Below are positions 26,515-34,529 of a stretch of 64,000 bases of DNA, in pieces. The translations under genes and the position numbers were made by a program. The DNA comes from Clostridiales bacterium (GTDB taxonomy: Bacteria; Bacillota; Clostridia; Christensenellales; Aristaeellaceae). Location of the stretch: positions 1 to 64,000 of the forward strand of contig SVGN01000007.1 in assembly GCA_015056315.1 (NCBI GenBank), given 5' to 3'. Within the stretch, counting starts at the first letter, position 1; every line of letters starts with the position of its first letter. The notes beneath the pieces are model-generated. The model worked only from the letters and a program-made list of their open reading frames with translations, ran no database searches and was not told the origin of the DNA.

Positions 26515-27867
26515 GTGAAACAATTCTGTTGTCTTCTGCTCTGCGCCCTTTTGGCGCTGCTGCCCATCGCAGGCTCTGCGGAGCTGAAAAGCGGCAGCAG
26601 CGGCGAGGAGGTGCGCCTTTTGCAGCAGCGGCTGATCACGCTGGGGCTTCTGGAGGGCACTGCGGACGGTGCCTACGGCAAAAAGACCGAAAGCGCGGTA
26701 AAGGAGGCCCAGCGGCTCCTGGCCTTCGCCGGGCAGCCCCTCACCCCCACCGGCATTGCCAATGATATGACCCTTGCGCTGCTGTTTGACGAAAGCGCCG
26801 AAAATGCGCTGCTCACTCTGTGCGAAGGTTCTTCCGGCCAGCGGGTGAAGGAGGTACAGAACCGCCTGATCGACCTGAAGCTGCTGGAGCCGCCAGCGGA
26901 TGGCGACTACGGTGCCGATACCGCCCTTGCGGTGCAGCAGTTCCAGCAGATCATGACCCAGCTGAGCGCCTTTGTGACCCGAACCGATGGTGTGCTGGAT
27001 ACTGCCAGCCAGCAGCTGCTGTTTTCCGACCTGTCGATCTACCACTACCCTGCTCCCGTCTGTTTTGACGATTCCCAGCCCCTGAGCCTGACCGGCGATT
27101 ACCTGTACGGCGATGCCTGCCTGGTGATGGAGGCCACCTCCGGGCGTGTGCTGTTTGAGAAAAGCAGCCGCCAGCCCATGTACCCAGCCAGCACCACGAA
27201 GATCCTTACGCTGCTGCTGGCGCTGGAGACCGCCGACCTGAACGCCACCGTGACCATTCCCGCAAGCGCCGCAGAGGTGCCTGCGGACAGCTCCCTGGTG
27301 CCGGTGACCCCCGGCGAGCGCATGACCATGGAGGATCTGCTCCACGGCCTGATGATCCGCTCCGGCAACGACGCAGCCAATGCGGTGGCCACCCTGTGCT
27401 GCGGCAGCGTAGAGGCCTTTGTGGAGAAAATGAACCAAAAGGCCGCTGCGCTGGGAGCCAACGATACCCATTTCGTCAACCCGCACGGATACCACGCCCA
27501 GGAGCACCGCACCACCGCCTACGATCTGGCGCTGATGGCCCGGGCAGGACTCACCAATGCGGATTTCTGCCGCATCGTTACCTGCCTCCATTACACCATG
27601 CAGCCCACCGCCAAGCGGGATGCGCTGGCGGTGGGCTGCACCCATGAACTGTTCGACCCCCAGAGCGAATTCTATATTCCCTATGCGGCGGGCATCAAGA
27701 GCGGCTACACCTCCATGGCGGGTTTCTGCTACGTAGGCGCTGCCCAGACCCAGCAGGGCACGCTGATCGCCGTGGTGCTGCACGCCCCCACCCGTAACCG
27801 GGCATGGATGGATCTGGACAGGCTCTTCAGCTACGGCTACGCCGCCCTTTCGGAAGCAGCGGAATAA
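26515..27867 (+). CDS. D-alanyl-D-alanine carboxypeptidase with two peptidoglycan-binding domains
   Basis: Secreted S11-family penicillin-binding protein, 450 residues. Signal peptide 1-22, two PG_binding_1 helical domains (about 26-90 and 104-170; KSGSSGEEVRLLQQRL and EGSSGQRVKEVQNRL), then a DacA-type domain with Ser226-Thr-Thr-Lys229, Ser283-Gly-Asn285 and Lys395-Ser-Gly397. It trims the terminal D-Ala of stem peptides. Clostridial sporulation DacF-like enzymes are relatives, but PG-binding domains ahead of the catalytic part are less usual. GTG start with GGGAGGTG about 8 bases upstream. Divergent from spoIID. Confidence 0.92.
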   Translation: MKQFCCLLLCALLALLPIAGSAELKSGSSGEEVRLLQQRLITLGLLEGTADGAYGKKTESAVKEAQRLLAFAGQPLTPTGIANDMTLALLFDESAENALLTLCEGSSGQRVKEVQNRLIDLKLLEPPADGDYGADTALAVQQFQQIMTQLSAFVTRTDGVLDTASQQLLFSDLSIYHYPAPVCFDDSQPLSLTGDYLYGDACLVMEATSGRVLFEKSSRQPMYPASTTKILTLLLALETADLNATVTIPASAAEVPADSSLVPVTPGERMTMEDLLHGLMIRSGNDAANAVATLCCGSVEAFVEKMNQKAAALGANDTHFVNPHGYHAQEHRTTAYDLALMARAGLTNADFCRIVTCLHYTMQPTAKRDALAVGCTHELFDPQSEFYIPYAAGIKSGYTSMAGFCYVGAAQTQQGTLIAVVLHAPTRNRAWMDLDRLFSYGYAALSEAAE

Positions 27868-27877
27868 CAAGCCAGGC

Positions 27878-27924
27878 AAACAGAGGCCCCCGATCGGAGC
27901 ATTTCCGGTCGGGGGCCTCTGTTT
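27878..27924. terminator. Bidirectional terminator between dacA-like gene and MATE gene
   Basis: Perfect 16-base-pair stem (27878-27893 with 27909-27924) with A-rich and T-rich ends, serving both convergent genes. Confidence 0.93.
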
Positions 27925-27926
27925 AC

Positions 27927-29309
27927 TTATGCAATTTGCATTTCTGCCTTCTGTGCCGCTTCTGCCTCGAAACGTCTGCGCAGCTTTCGCATCACATAGA
28001 AATAAGCGGGGATCAGGAACAGGTCTGCGGCGATCCATGCAGCCGGGTTGGCGAAGCAGGCACCCACAAAACCCATTGCGGGCACCAGCGTAAAGGCCAC
28101 GCCTGCCCGGGCGATCATCTCCAGCACACCGGCAACGATCGCCAGCTTGGAAAAGCCCAGCCCCTGTATCAAAAAACGAACGATGTTCACAAATGCCAGA
28201 AAGATGTACATCGAGCTGTTGATGATCAAATGGGTACGGGCATTGGCCAGCACCTGGGTCTCGGCTGCCTCTACGAACATCAGCGTCAGCTGGCGGCTGA
28301 AAAAGAAAATGACCGCAAAGGCAAACAGCGCATACACGATGCCCATTACAGAGCAGCTCTTCAGGCCCTTGGATACACGATCCAGCCTGCGGGCACCCAT
28401 GTTCTGGCCGCCGTAGGTAGCCATGGTGGAGCCCATGGCATCGAAGGGGCAGACCAGGAACTGGCTCACCTTGCCGCCTGCGGCAATGGAGGCCACCGCC
28501 GTGGAGCCAAGACCGTTGACCGCCGCCTGCAAAATGATGGCACCCACCGCCGTGATGGAGTACTGCAGCCCCGTGGGGATGCCCATACCGATCAGCTTTT
28601 TGATGCAATCGCCGCTGAGTTTCCAATCCTTCTTTTGCAAAAACAGCGCATCACTGCGAAAGATGTAGTTGACGCACAGAAGCGTGGAGGCGCACTGGGA
28701 GATGACCGTTGCCCAGGCGGCACCGGAAACGCCCATATCAAACCCAAGAATGAACAGCACATCCAGCGCCACATTCAAGAGGGAGCTGAAAATGAGGTAC
28801 AGCACAGGGGTCCGGCTGTCGCCCAGGGAGCGGATGATGCCGAAGAACACATTGTAGAGAAACACGATGGGGATGCCCAGAAACACCACGAAGATGTAAT
28901 CGTAGGCGTACTCGAAAATATCCGCCGGAGTGTTCATCCAGCGCAGAAAGGTGCTGCACAGGAGGCAGACCAGGGTGGTCATTACGGCGGCAAAGATCAT
29001 GGAGAGCATGATGGCGTTGGTCACAAAGCGCTTCATGCCCTGGTAATCCCGCTCGCCGAATTTCTGCGCCACGGGGATCACAAAGCCGTTGCACACGCCC
29101 ATGCAGAAGCCCAGCACCAGGAAGTTGAGCGAGCCGGTGGAGCCAACGCCCGCCAGCGCATCAACACCAAGAAATTTGCCCACAACGATGGTATCCACCA
29201 TGTTGTAGATCTGCTGGAACAGCATACCCAGCAAAAGCGGGATCAGAAACCCGAAGATCAGCTTCGTGGGCGACCCCTCGGTCATATCACGTACCGCACC
29301 GCGGCTCAT
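27927..29309 (-). CDS. MATE family efflux transporter
   Basis: Multidrug/toxin extrusion antiporter, 460 residues with about 12 membrane helices in two homologous halves. The N-terminal half has the typical FLIPLLLGMLFQQIYNMVDT and VGKFLGVDALAGVG; the second half begins around 240 (GIPTGLQYSITAVGAIILQ). Probably exports drugs or metabolites with Na+ or H+ exchange; substrate unknown. AGGAGG lies about 9 bases before the ATG. Clear DinF/NorM-type full length. Confidence 0.95.
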   Translation of the reverse strand: MSRGAVRDMTEGSPTKLIFGFLIPLLLGMLFQQIYNMVDTIVVGKFLGVDALAGVGSTGSLNFLVLGFCMGVCNGFVIPVAQKFGERDYQGMKRFVTNAIMLSMIFAAVMTTLVCLLCSTFLRWMNTPADIFEYAYDYIFVVFLGIPIVFLYNVFFGIIRSLGDSRTPVLYLIFSSLLNVALDVLFILGFDMGVSGAAWATVISQCASTLLCVNYIFRSDALFLQKKDWKLSGDCIKKLIGMGIPTGLQYSITAVGAIILQAAVNGLGSTAVASIAAGGKVSQFLVCPFDAMGSTMATYGGQNMGARRLDRVSKGLKSCSVMGIVYALFAFAVIFFFSRQLTLMFVEAAETQVLANARTHLIINSSMYIFLAFVNIVRFLIQGLGFSKLAIVAGVLEMIARAGVAFTLVPAMGFVGACFANPAAWIAADLFLIPAYFYVMRKLRRRFEAEAAQKAEMQIA

Positions 29310-29431
29310 TGCACATGCCTCCTGCCAAAAGATATCCGGACTAGCTTACTCGCATCGCTGCGCTTTTGCAAGGGGGGAAATACAATTTTACAATCCCTTT
29401 TTTGACAACACCGAAAACCGTTGTATCGTAC

Positions 29432-29472
29432 CAAAAAGCGCCCGGAGGCGCATTGCTGCTGCCTCCGGGCGC
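29432..29472 (-). terminator. Terminator of the secreted-protein gene
   Basis: Perfect 12-base-pair stem (29438-29449 with 29461-29472) followed on the minus strand by TTTTT. About 120 bases of unassigned AT-rich sequence separate it from the MATE start. Confidence 0.88.
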
Positions 29473-29489
29473 AGGGGGTACCGGGGTCT

Positions 29490-30671
29490 TTACTGGGCAT
29501 TCGTTACAGGAGCGCAATCGCTGATGCGGATGATCAGGGCATCCTGTAGCTCCAGGTCGGTCTGGCGGTCGTTGATGCGGTTGGCCTGCCGCTCTGCATC
29601 CGCATGGAACCAGGCTTCGCCGTTCAGGGTGAACAGCTCCGCCCCGAAGAGCAGATCCTGACGCTTTTCCGCCATGCGCTGCTCAATGATGGTGCCATCC
29701 TTGCCCACAAGGGTAAAGAGGAAGTGGGTGTAGGTCTTTTCCATCCAGGTCTTTTTGAACATCCAGCCTGCATCGGTAATGGTAAAGTTACCGCAGACAT
29801 CCTTGGGCAGCACTACCTGCCACAGCTCCTTGCCCTCCGTATCCAGGCAGATCATGCGGCTTTCCAGCACGGTATCGTTTTCCCAGTCGGGCTTGTACCA
29901 GTTCACCAGCATGGTGCCATCCTGCTGGAAGCAGGGGTCGCTGAAGATGCCGTCGGCCAGTTCCTGGGGAGCATAGCGCCACAGCCGCTTGCCGTTGCCA
30001 TCAAAAGCCGCCACAGCCACGAAGGCATTCTCATCCCGGGTGCGTCCGGCAGCTACCCAACCTTCGCCCCAGGGGATCATGCCCTCCACCGCACCGGTGA
30101 GGATGCCTTCCTCCTTGGTCAGCTCCAGGGTACGCAGTGTGCCGTCCAGACTGGCGGCCGTGTAGCCCTTCTCCCAATCATAGAAGACGAAGCCATCGGT
30201 CATGATGCCCTCTACCAGACCCACCTCCAGGGGCAGGGGCACTTTTTCTTTCAGCTGGCCATCCATAGAGTAGATATGGATGGCGACCTCGGTGGTCACC
30301 TGGCTGGGTGCGTTGTAGAACAAAACGGCGATATCGCCGCCGGAGGTGATCAGCGGAGACACATAACGGGTGGTGCCCTTGGTCTCATCCACCGCCTCCC
30401 AGAGGATGCTGCCATCCGGCTTCAGGCACAGGAGCCATGCGCGGGTCTGGCGGGGTGCGCCGGTGACCATCTCCCGGCCGTTGCGGCCCAGCTGAGTGTA
30501 GCCGGTCAGCAACAGATTGCCGGTGGGCAGGGGCGTTGCTACATAAATGGTATCCTGTCCGGTACCGCCGAAGTACCAGCTGTCGGCAGTGCGTTCATCC
30601 GCAAGGGCGGGCAGGGCTGCGGTAAGGCACAGCAGCGCCAGCAGCAGAGCAAGCATTCTTTGTTTCTTCAT
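29490..30671 (-). CDS. Secreted beta-propeller-like protein of unknown function
   Basis: A 393-residue protein with a standard signal peptide (MKKQRMLALLLALLCLTAALPALA, cleavage near 24) and no lipobox. The mature part is rich in repeating Trp/Gly/Asp strand patterns such as GSILWEAVDE, GKRLWRYAPQ and GKELWQVVLP, spaced through the chain as in PQQ/WD-like beta-propellers. No enzyme motif found. It is divergent from a BlaI/BlaR1-type pair, and its promoter carries the same operator at the same position as theirs, so it is probably the regulated target: an envelope or antibiotic-response protein. Confidence 0.72.
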   Translation of the reverse strand: MKKQRMLALLLALLCLTAALPALADERTADSWYFGGTGQDTIYVATPLPTGNLLLTGYTQLGRNGREMVTGAPRQTRAWLLCLKPDGSILWEAVDETKGTTRYVSPLITSGGDIAVLFYNAPSQVTTEVAIHIYSMDGQLKEKVPLPLEVGLVEGIMTDGFVFYDWEKGYTAASLDGTLRTLELTKEEGILTGAVEGMIPWGEGWVAAGRTRDENAFVAVAAFDGNGKRLWRYAPQELADGIFSDPCFQQDGTMLVNWYKPDWENDTVLESRMICLDTEGKELWQVVLPKDVCGNFTITDAGWMFKKTWMEKTYTHFLFTLVGKDGTIIEQRMAEKRQDLLFGAELFTLNGEAWFHADAERQANRINDRQTDLELQDALIIRISDCAPVTNAQ

Positions 30672-30732
30672 AGGTGGTTTTCCCTCCTTAACAGCAAAGG
30701 CTTATTTTTCCTGTAAGCGTGCCGTCGCCTAT

Positions 30733-30761
30733 ATACTACATTCCGTCTTACATCCTGTCAA
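30733..30761 (-). promoter_or_regulatory. Promoter of the secreted-protein gene with BlaI-type operator
   Basis: Minus strand: TTGACA (30756-30761), 17-base spacer, TAGTAT (30733-30738). Within the spacer, 3 bases after the -35, lies TGTAAGACG (30744-30752), one mismatch from the boxes on the other side. Confidence 0.82.
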
Positions 30762-30807
30762 CCCATGAAGGGCTTTTGTTACAAAAGCAACAATCCCGCC
30801 GCCGGGG

Positions 30808-30855
30808 TTGACATGCTGTAAGACAGGTTGTATGATAAAGCCATCCTGTAAGACA
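30808..30855 (+). promoter_or_regulatory. Promoter of blaI-blaR-type operon with two operator boxes
   Basis: TTGACA (30808-30813), 17-base spacer, TATGAT (30831-30836). TGTAAGACA occurs in the spacer 3 bases after the -35 (30817-30825) and again exactly 30 bases later (30847-30855) in the untranslated leader. BlaI/MecI/CopY repressors bind TGT/ACA dyads of this kind. Confidence 0.85.
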
Positions 30856-30891
30856 AGCCGTCTTTCGACGAACCAAGGAGGATATGGACCA

Positions 30892-31278
30892 ATGAAATCG
30901 CAGCGTTTACCCGACACCGAGTTTGAGATCATGGATTACCTGTGGAGCCTCACGCCCCCGGTGACCACCGGCATGGTAATGGAAAAGATGGGCCGGGAGC
31001 GGGGCTGGAAGATCCAGACCGTGGTAACGCTTTTTGCGCGGCTCACCGAGCGCGGCTTCCTGCGCGTAGAAAGAGGAAGCGGGCGCGAACGGGCCTTCTA
31101 CCCCCTCATTACCCGGGAAGAATACCTGCGCATGGAGACCGAAAGCTTCGTGGAGCGCTACCACAAGAACAGCTTTACCAGCCTGCTGGCTGCCCTGCAC
31201 CGGGAGCAGCTCACCGATACCGATCTGGATGAGCTTACCCAGTGGCTCAGCAGCATGAAAGAAGGGAAGGAGCAATGA
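30892..31278 (+). CDS. blaI: BlaI/MecI/CopY family transcriptional repressor
   Basis: Winged-helix repressor of 128 residues: LPDTEFEIMDYLWSL at the start, winged helix to about 75 (IQTVVTLFARLTERGFL), then a helical dimerisation region (SFTSLLAALHREQ). In the family, a BlaR1-type membrane protease triggers cleavage of the repressor and so induction. ATG 30892 has AGGAGG 11 bases upstream. The last codons overlap the start of the M56 gene (ATGA). No beta-lactamase gene is next door, so the inducer need not be a beta-lactam; the symbol denotes family only. Confidence 0.88.
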   Translation: MKSQRLPDTEFEIMDYLWSLTPPVTTGMVMEKMGRERGWKIQTVVTLFARLTERGFLRVERGSGRERAFYPLITREEYLRMETESFVERYHKNSFTSLLAALHREQLTDTDLDELTQWLSSMKEGKEQ

Positions 31279-33398
31279 AGACCGTTCTGCTTTGCGTACT
31301 TTCCACCTCAGCGGCGCTGTCGCTGATCACGCTGGTATGCCTGGTGCTTTCGCCCATGCTGGAAAAGCGCTACTCCCCCAAGGGGCTGTACACCGCAGCC
31401 GTGGTGCTGATGCTGGGCTTTCTGGTGCCGTTTTCGTTGCTGATCCCCAAGCCGCTGGTAACGGTAGAACTGCCCACGGAGCTTTCCCAGCCGCTGTTCT
31501 ATCGCCCGGCCATCACCTGGTCGGCAGGCAGCATCCAAACGGCACCGGCAACAGAAGCAGTCACCGGCAGCGAGACCGCCGCATCTGCCATTGCCACCGC
31601 TGTGCCCACCGTGCAGGAAGCACTGCCCGCCCCCGCCCCCATCCAGGCCACCGAGCAGGGGATCCTATACGAAGAGGCCCCCTCCGCCGGTCTGTGGCAG
31701 CGGCTGAGGAACATCAACTGGCTCAGCCTGCTGGGCTGGGTGTGGCTGGGCGGTGCCATCGTTACGCTGATGTGGCAGCTTCTGCGCCACAGGTGTTTTC
31801 TGCGCACCCTGCGCCGCTGGCGGGAGCACTGCGGCAACACGCTCTACCTGCATACCCTCTCCGAAGTACAGGAGGATATGGGCATTGAGCGCAGCCCTGC
31901 GCTGTTCCTGTGCCCCGGTGTGCCCAGCCCCATGCTGATCGGGCTGAAAAGCCCTGCCATCTATCTGCCGGACGAAGCCCTCACCGCCGATGAGCTGGCA
32001 CTGGTGCTTCGCCACGAGCTTACCCACTACCAACGCCGGGATCTGCTGGTGAAAGCCGCCCTGCTCCTCTGCCGGGCCATACACTGGTTCAATCCCATCA
32101 TGCTGCCCCTGAGCCGCTGGCTGTGCTACTGCCAGGAGGCCTCCTGCGACAGCTGCGTTACCCATAACGCCTCGCAGGAGGAACGCCGCTTCTACTCCGA
32201 AACCATCATCCGGGTCATCCGGCGGCAGGTTCAGGCGCGCACACAGCTTTGCACGTCTTTTTACGGAGGTAAAGAAGGTATGAAGAAACGAATTCTGTCC
32301 ATTATGAACACCGCCAAGCGCCGCGCTGGCGTGGTGCTGTGCATCTGTCTGCTGGCAGCCACGCTGGTCTGCGGCGGCGCGCTGGCGCTGGACGGCGATA
32401 TGCTGCTGTCCTTCCCCCAGGCGGCTTGGGTGCAGGCCCAGAACGGCACCGGTGCCTATCTGCTCACCTGCCCCTCTGCCAACGATCTCTCCTGCCCCAT
32501 GGGCATCTACCTCAACGGTACCCCGGTGATCATCGAGCAGGTGGTCTCCGGCGGCTCCCTCAAGGAGTGGGGCCAGGAGGAGGGCGAACTGAACTGGGCC
32601 GAGGTGCTCATCGGCGGCGATGGCTACGAGCAGGGCATCCACGGCTGGATGCCCCTGCGGGATCTGGCCCATGCAAGCGCCGAACGGCTGCCCGCCGCCA
32701 CCCTGAAGGCCGCCAGCGACAGCGGCTACACCGATCTCTATGCCATCAACGACCGGGAGAGCGAGGTGACCGCCCTGCGCCCCGGCGGCACGGAGGTTCG
32801 TGTGCTGGGCCAGCTGAACCACTGGCTGCACGTTGCGCTGGAGGAAGAAAGCTACTTCGTGCTGCTGACGGATACCGAACTGAGCCAGGAGGCCGACAAG
32901 CGGCTTTGGGAGCTGCTGCCGGAGCGCTTTGGCGGCACCACCCGCATCGAATACGATGCCCAGCACATCTACAGCAAGCTGCTCGAAGAAAAGCAGCAGG
33001 TCTACGGCGATCTGGATGTGATCTTCTGGTCTGTGGCGGATAAAGCCTACTACGGCGAGCTGGAGGAGCAGTATGTGGGCATGCACGACCTTTACTACCT
33101 GCTGCCCGGCAAAGACGACATGACCGAGCAGGAGGCAGTGGAAACAGCGCTGGCTGCCTACGCCAAGGCAGCCCAGCTGGAAACCGTGACCACAGAGCAG
33201 GTGGATGTATACCCCGGCTTCTACCGCATTGGCTATACCGAGCCCACCTACTGGGATGTGATCATCACCTTCAAGGGCAGCTATGACTATATCGCCTGGG
33301 TGGTCATCGACAACGCTACCGGCGAGGTGCTGAACATCAACGGCACTGCCCCTGAGCTGATCATCGAGCCCATGGTCTCGCCCGAGGGCAACGGCTGA
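31275..33398 (+). CDS. BlaR1-type M56 sensor protease with unusual C-terminal sensor
   Basis: A 707-residue antirepressor-type protein. The N-terminal four-helix membrane part contains the M56 zinc protease motif His247-Glu-Leu-Thr-His251 in LRHELTHY. A further membrane helix lies at about 350-370 (VVLCICLLAATLVCGGAL). The remaining ~335 extracytoplasmic residues are not a penicillin-binding domain: they look like one or two SH3-like barrels (about 380-540), a middle segment, and a C-terminal PepSY-like stretch (YIAWVVIDNATGEVLNI). Such a sensor might read wall fragments or peptides rather than beta-lactams. Translationally coupled to the repressor gene. Confidence 0.85.
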   Translation: MKTVLLCVLSTSAALSLITLVCLVLSPMLEKRYSPKGLYTAAVVLMLGFLVPFSLLIPKPLVTVELPTELSQPLFYRPAITWSAGSIQTAPATEAVTGSETAASAIATAVPTVQEALPAPAPIQATEQGILYEEAPSAGLWQRLRNINWLSLLGWVWLGGAIVTLMWQLLRHRCFLRTLRRWREHCGNTLYLHTLSEVQEDMGIERSPALFLCPGVPSPMLIGLKSPAIYLPDEALTADELALVLRHELTHYQRRDLLVKAALLLCRAIHWFNPIMLPLSRWLCYCQEASCDSCVTHNASQEERRFYSETIIRVIRRQVQARTQLCTSFYGGKEGMKKRILSIMNTAKRRAGVVLCICLLAATLVCGGALALDGDMLLSFPQAAWVQAQNGTGAYLLTCPSANDLSCPMGIYLNGTPVIIEQVVSGGSLKEWGQEEGELNWAEVLIGGDGYEQGIHGWMPLRDLAHASAERLPAATLKAASDSGYTDLYAINDRESEVTALRPGGTEVRVLGQLNHWLHVALEEESYFVLLTDTELSQEADKRLWELLPERFGGTTRIEYDAQHIYSKLLEEKQQVYGDLDVIFWSVADKAYYGELEEQYVGMHDLYYLLPGKDDMTEQEAVETALAAYAKAAQLETVTTEQVDVYPGFYRIGYTEPTYWDVIITFKGSYDYIAWVVIDNATGEVLNINGTAPELIIEPMVSPEGNG

Positions 33399-33405
33399 TG
33401 CCTGC

Positions 33406-33437
33406 GGTTGCGGCAGCCCCCTGCCGCAACCCTCTTG
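33406..33437 (+). terminator. Terminator after the M56 sensor gene
   Basis: Perfect 11-base-pair stem (33406-33416 with 33421-33431) with CCCC loop and a short T-containing tail. Confidence 0.75.
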
Positions 33438-33440
33438 TGT

Positions 33441-33475
33441 AACGAAAAGCTGCCACAGGATATTTCTGCGGCAGC
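33441..33475 (-). terminator. Terminator of the sugar ABC/lacI operon
   Basis: Ten-base-pair stem (33449-33458 with 33466-33475, one G-U pair), then TTTTCGTT on the minus strand, 12 bases beyond the lacI stop. Confidence 0.82.
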
Positions 33476-33487
33476 CTTTGTTGTCTG

Positions 33488-34495
33488 TTATTCGTTTTCG
33501 CCAAGAGCCCGGTCGCTTTCGCGGTAGACGGGGTAACCGCCCACCACCACACGCCCGCACAGACGCACCACACCGTTGCAGCGATCCACGATCAGCTTTA
33601 CGGCGGTATCGATGATGGTCTGGTAATCCAGCCGGAAGGTGGAAAGGGCAGGCTGGATGGCACCGCCGGGCAGGTAGTCGTCGAAGCCGACGACGGATAC
33701 ATCCTCCGGCACACGGATGCCCTCCTGCTTCAGCTGCTCGATCAGGTGCCGGGCCACGTTGTCGCAATTGCAGACAAAGGCGGTGGGCAGCTTTTCGGGC
33801 AGCTCCAGATGGATGTAGTTGCCGTGATCGTCCCGCTCCTTGACCACGCACTCGGGCCGGATGGGCAGATCGTGGGTGATCATGGCGCGCATGAAGCCCA
33901 GATAGCGGTCCATGATGCTGCTGGTGGCCCGGGTATCGCCGATAAAGCCGATATCCTTGTGGCCGTTCTTGATCAGGTGGCTGGTAAGCCGGTAGCAGCC
34001 GTAGGTGTTATCGCCCACCACCGCATCGGCACGGGCCTGATCGTCGTAGAAGTCCAGAAAGACCACCGGGGTGGTCTGGGAGGCGATCAGCTGCAGGTAA
34101 GCCTTGCTGGGCTGGCCCAGAAGAATGAGGCCATCCACCCGGCGGTTGCGGAGCAGATTGGGCTGCACCAGGGCCTGCTCCTCGGCCTCCTCCAGCAGCT
34201 CCAGCAGGCAGAAATGGCCTGCATCCGCCAGAGATTGCACCAGCAGCTTATACAGCATGGCATAGTAGGTGCCCTCGCCGAAAAAGCGCTCGGGAATGAG
34301 CACGCCGATATCCATGCCCCGTTTTTCCTGATGCTTGGCCGTGTTGGGGTTTACATAGCCCATCTCCGCCGCCACTTCCAGGATCTTCTGCCGCACAGCA
34401 TCGCTGACGCCGCTTTCGCCTGCCATGGCTTTGGATACCGTTACCGCACTGACACCGACAGCCTTGCCGATATCCCTCATGGTTACTTTCTTCAT
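33488..34495 (-). CDS. LacI family transcriptional regulator
   Basis: Sugar-responsive repressor of 335 residues. HTH at 4-25 (TMRDIGKAVGVSAVTVSKAM), hinge helix around 50-58, then a periplasmic-binding-protein-like ligand domain (IGVLIPERF ... GFIGDTRATSS ... SVVGFDDY). Last gene of the operon that starts with the sugar-binding protein, so it probably represses its own operon through the perfect palindrome at 38743-38764. GGAG lies 7 bases before the ATG. Confidence 0.93.
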   Translation of the reverse strand: MKKVTMRDIGKAVGVSAVTVSKAMAGESGVSDAVRQKILEVAAEMGYVNPNTAKHQEKRGMDIGVLIPERFFGEGTYYAMLYKLLVQSLADAGHFCLLELLEEAEEQALVQPNLLRNRRVDGLILLGQPSKAYLQLIASQTTPVVFLDFYDDQARADAVVGDNTYGCYRLTSHLIKNGHKDIGFIGDTRATSSIMDRYLGFMRAMITHDLPIRPECVVKERDDHGNYIHLELPEKLPTAFVCNCDNVARHLIEQLKQEGIRVPEDVSVVGFDDYLPGGAIQPALSTFRLDYQTIIDTAVKLIVDRCNGVVRLCGRVVVGGYPVYRESDRALGENE

Positions 34496-34529
34496 GGGTG
34501 CTCCTATCTCATCTCAAGGATGGGTACGA

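Noticed and set aside
26398-28626. Long minus-strand open frame running through dacA-like and MATE genes in continuity with spoIID
   Set aside because: It is the antisense of a well-supported carboxypeptidase and out of frame with the MATE gene; only the part up to 26397 matches a family (SpoIID) and has a ribosome site.
31275-33398. Beta-lactam resistance sensor
   Set aside because: No penicillin-binding SxxK/SxN/KTG motifs in the extracytoplasmic part and no beta-lactamase or mecA gene adjacent, so a resistance role is not supported.
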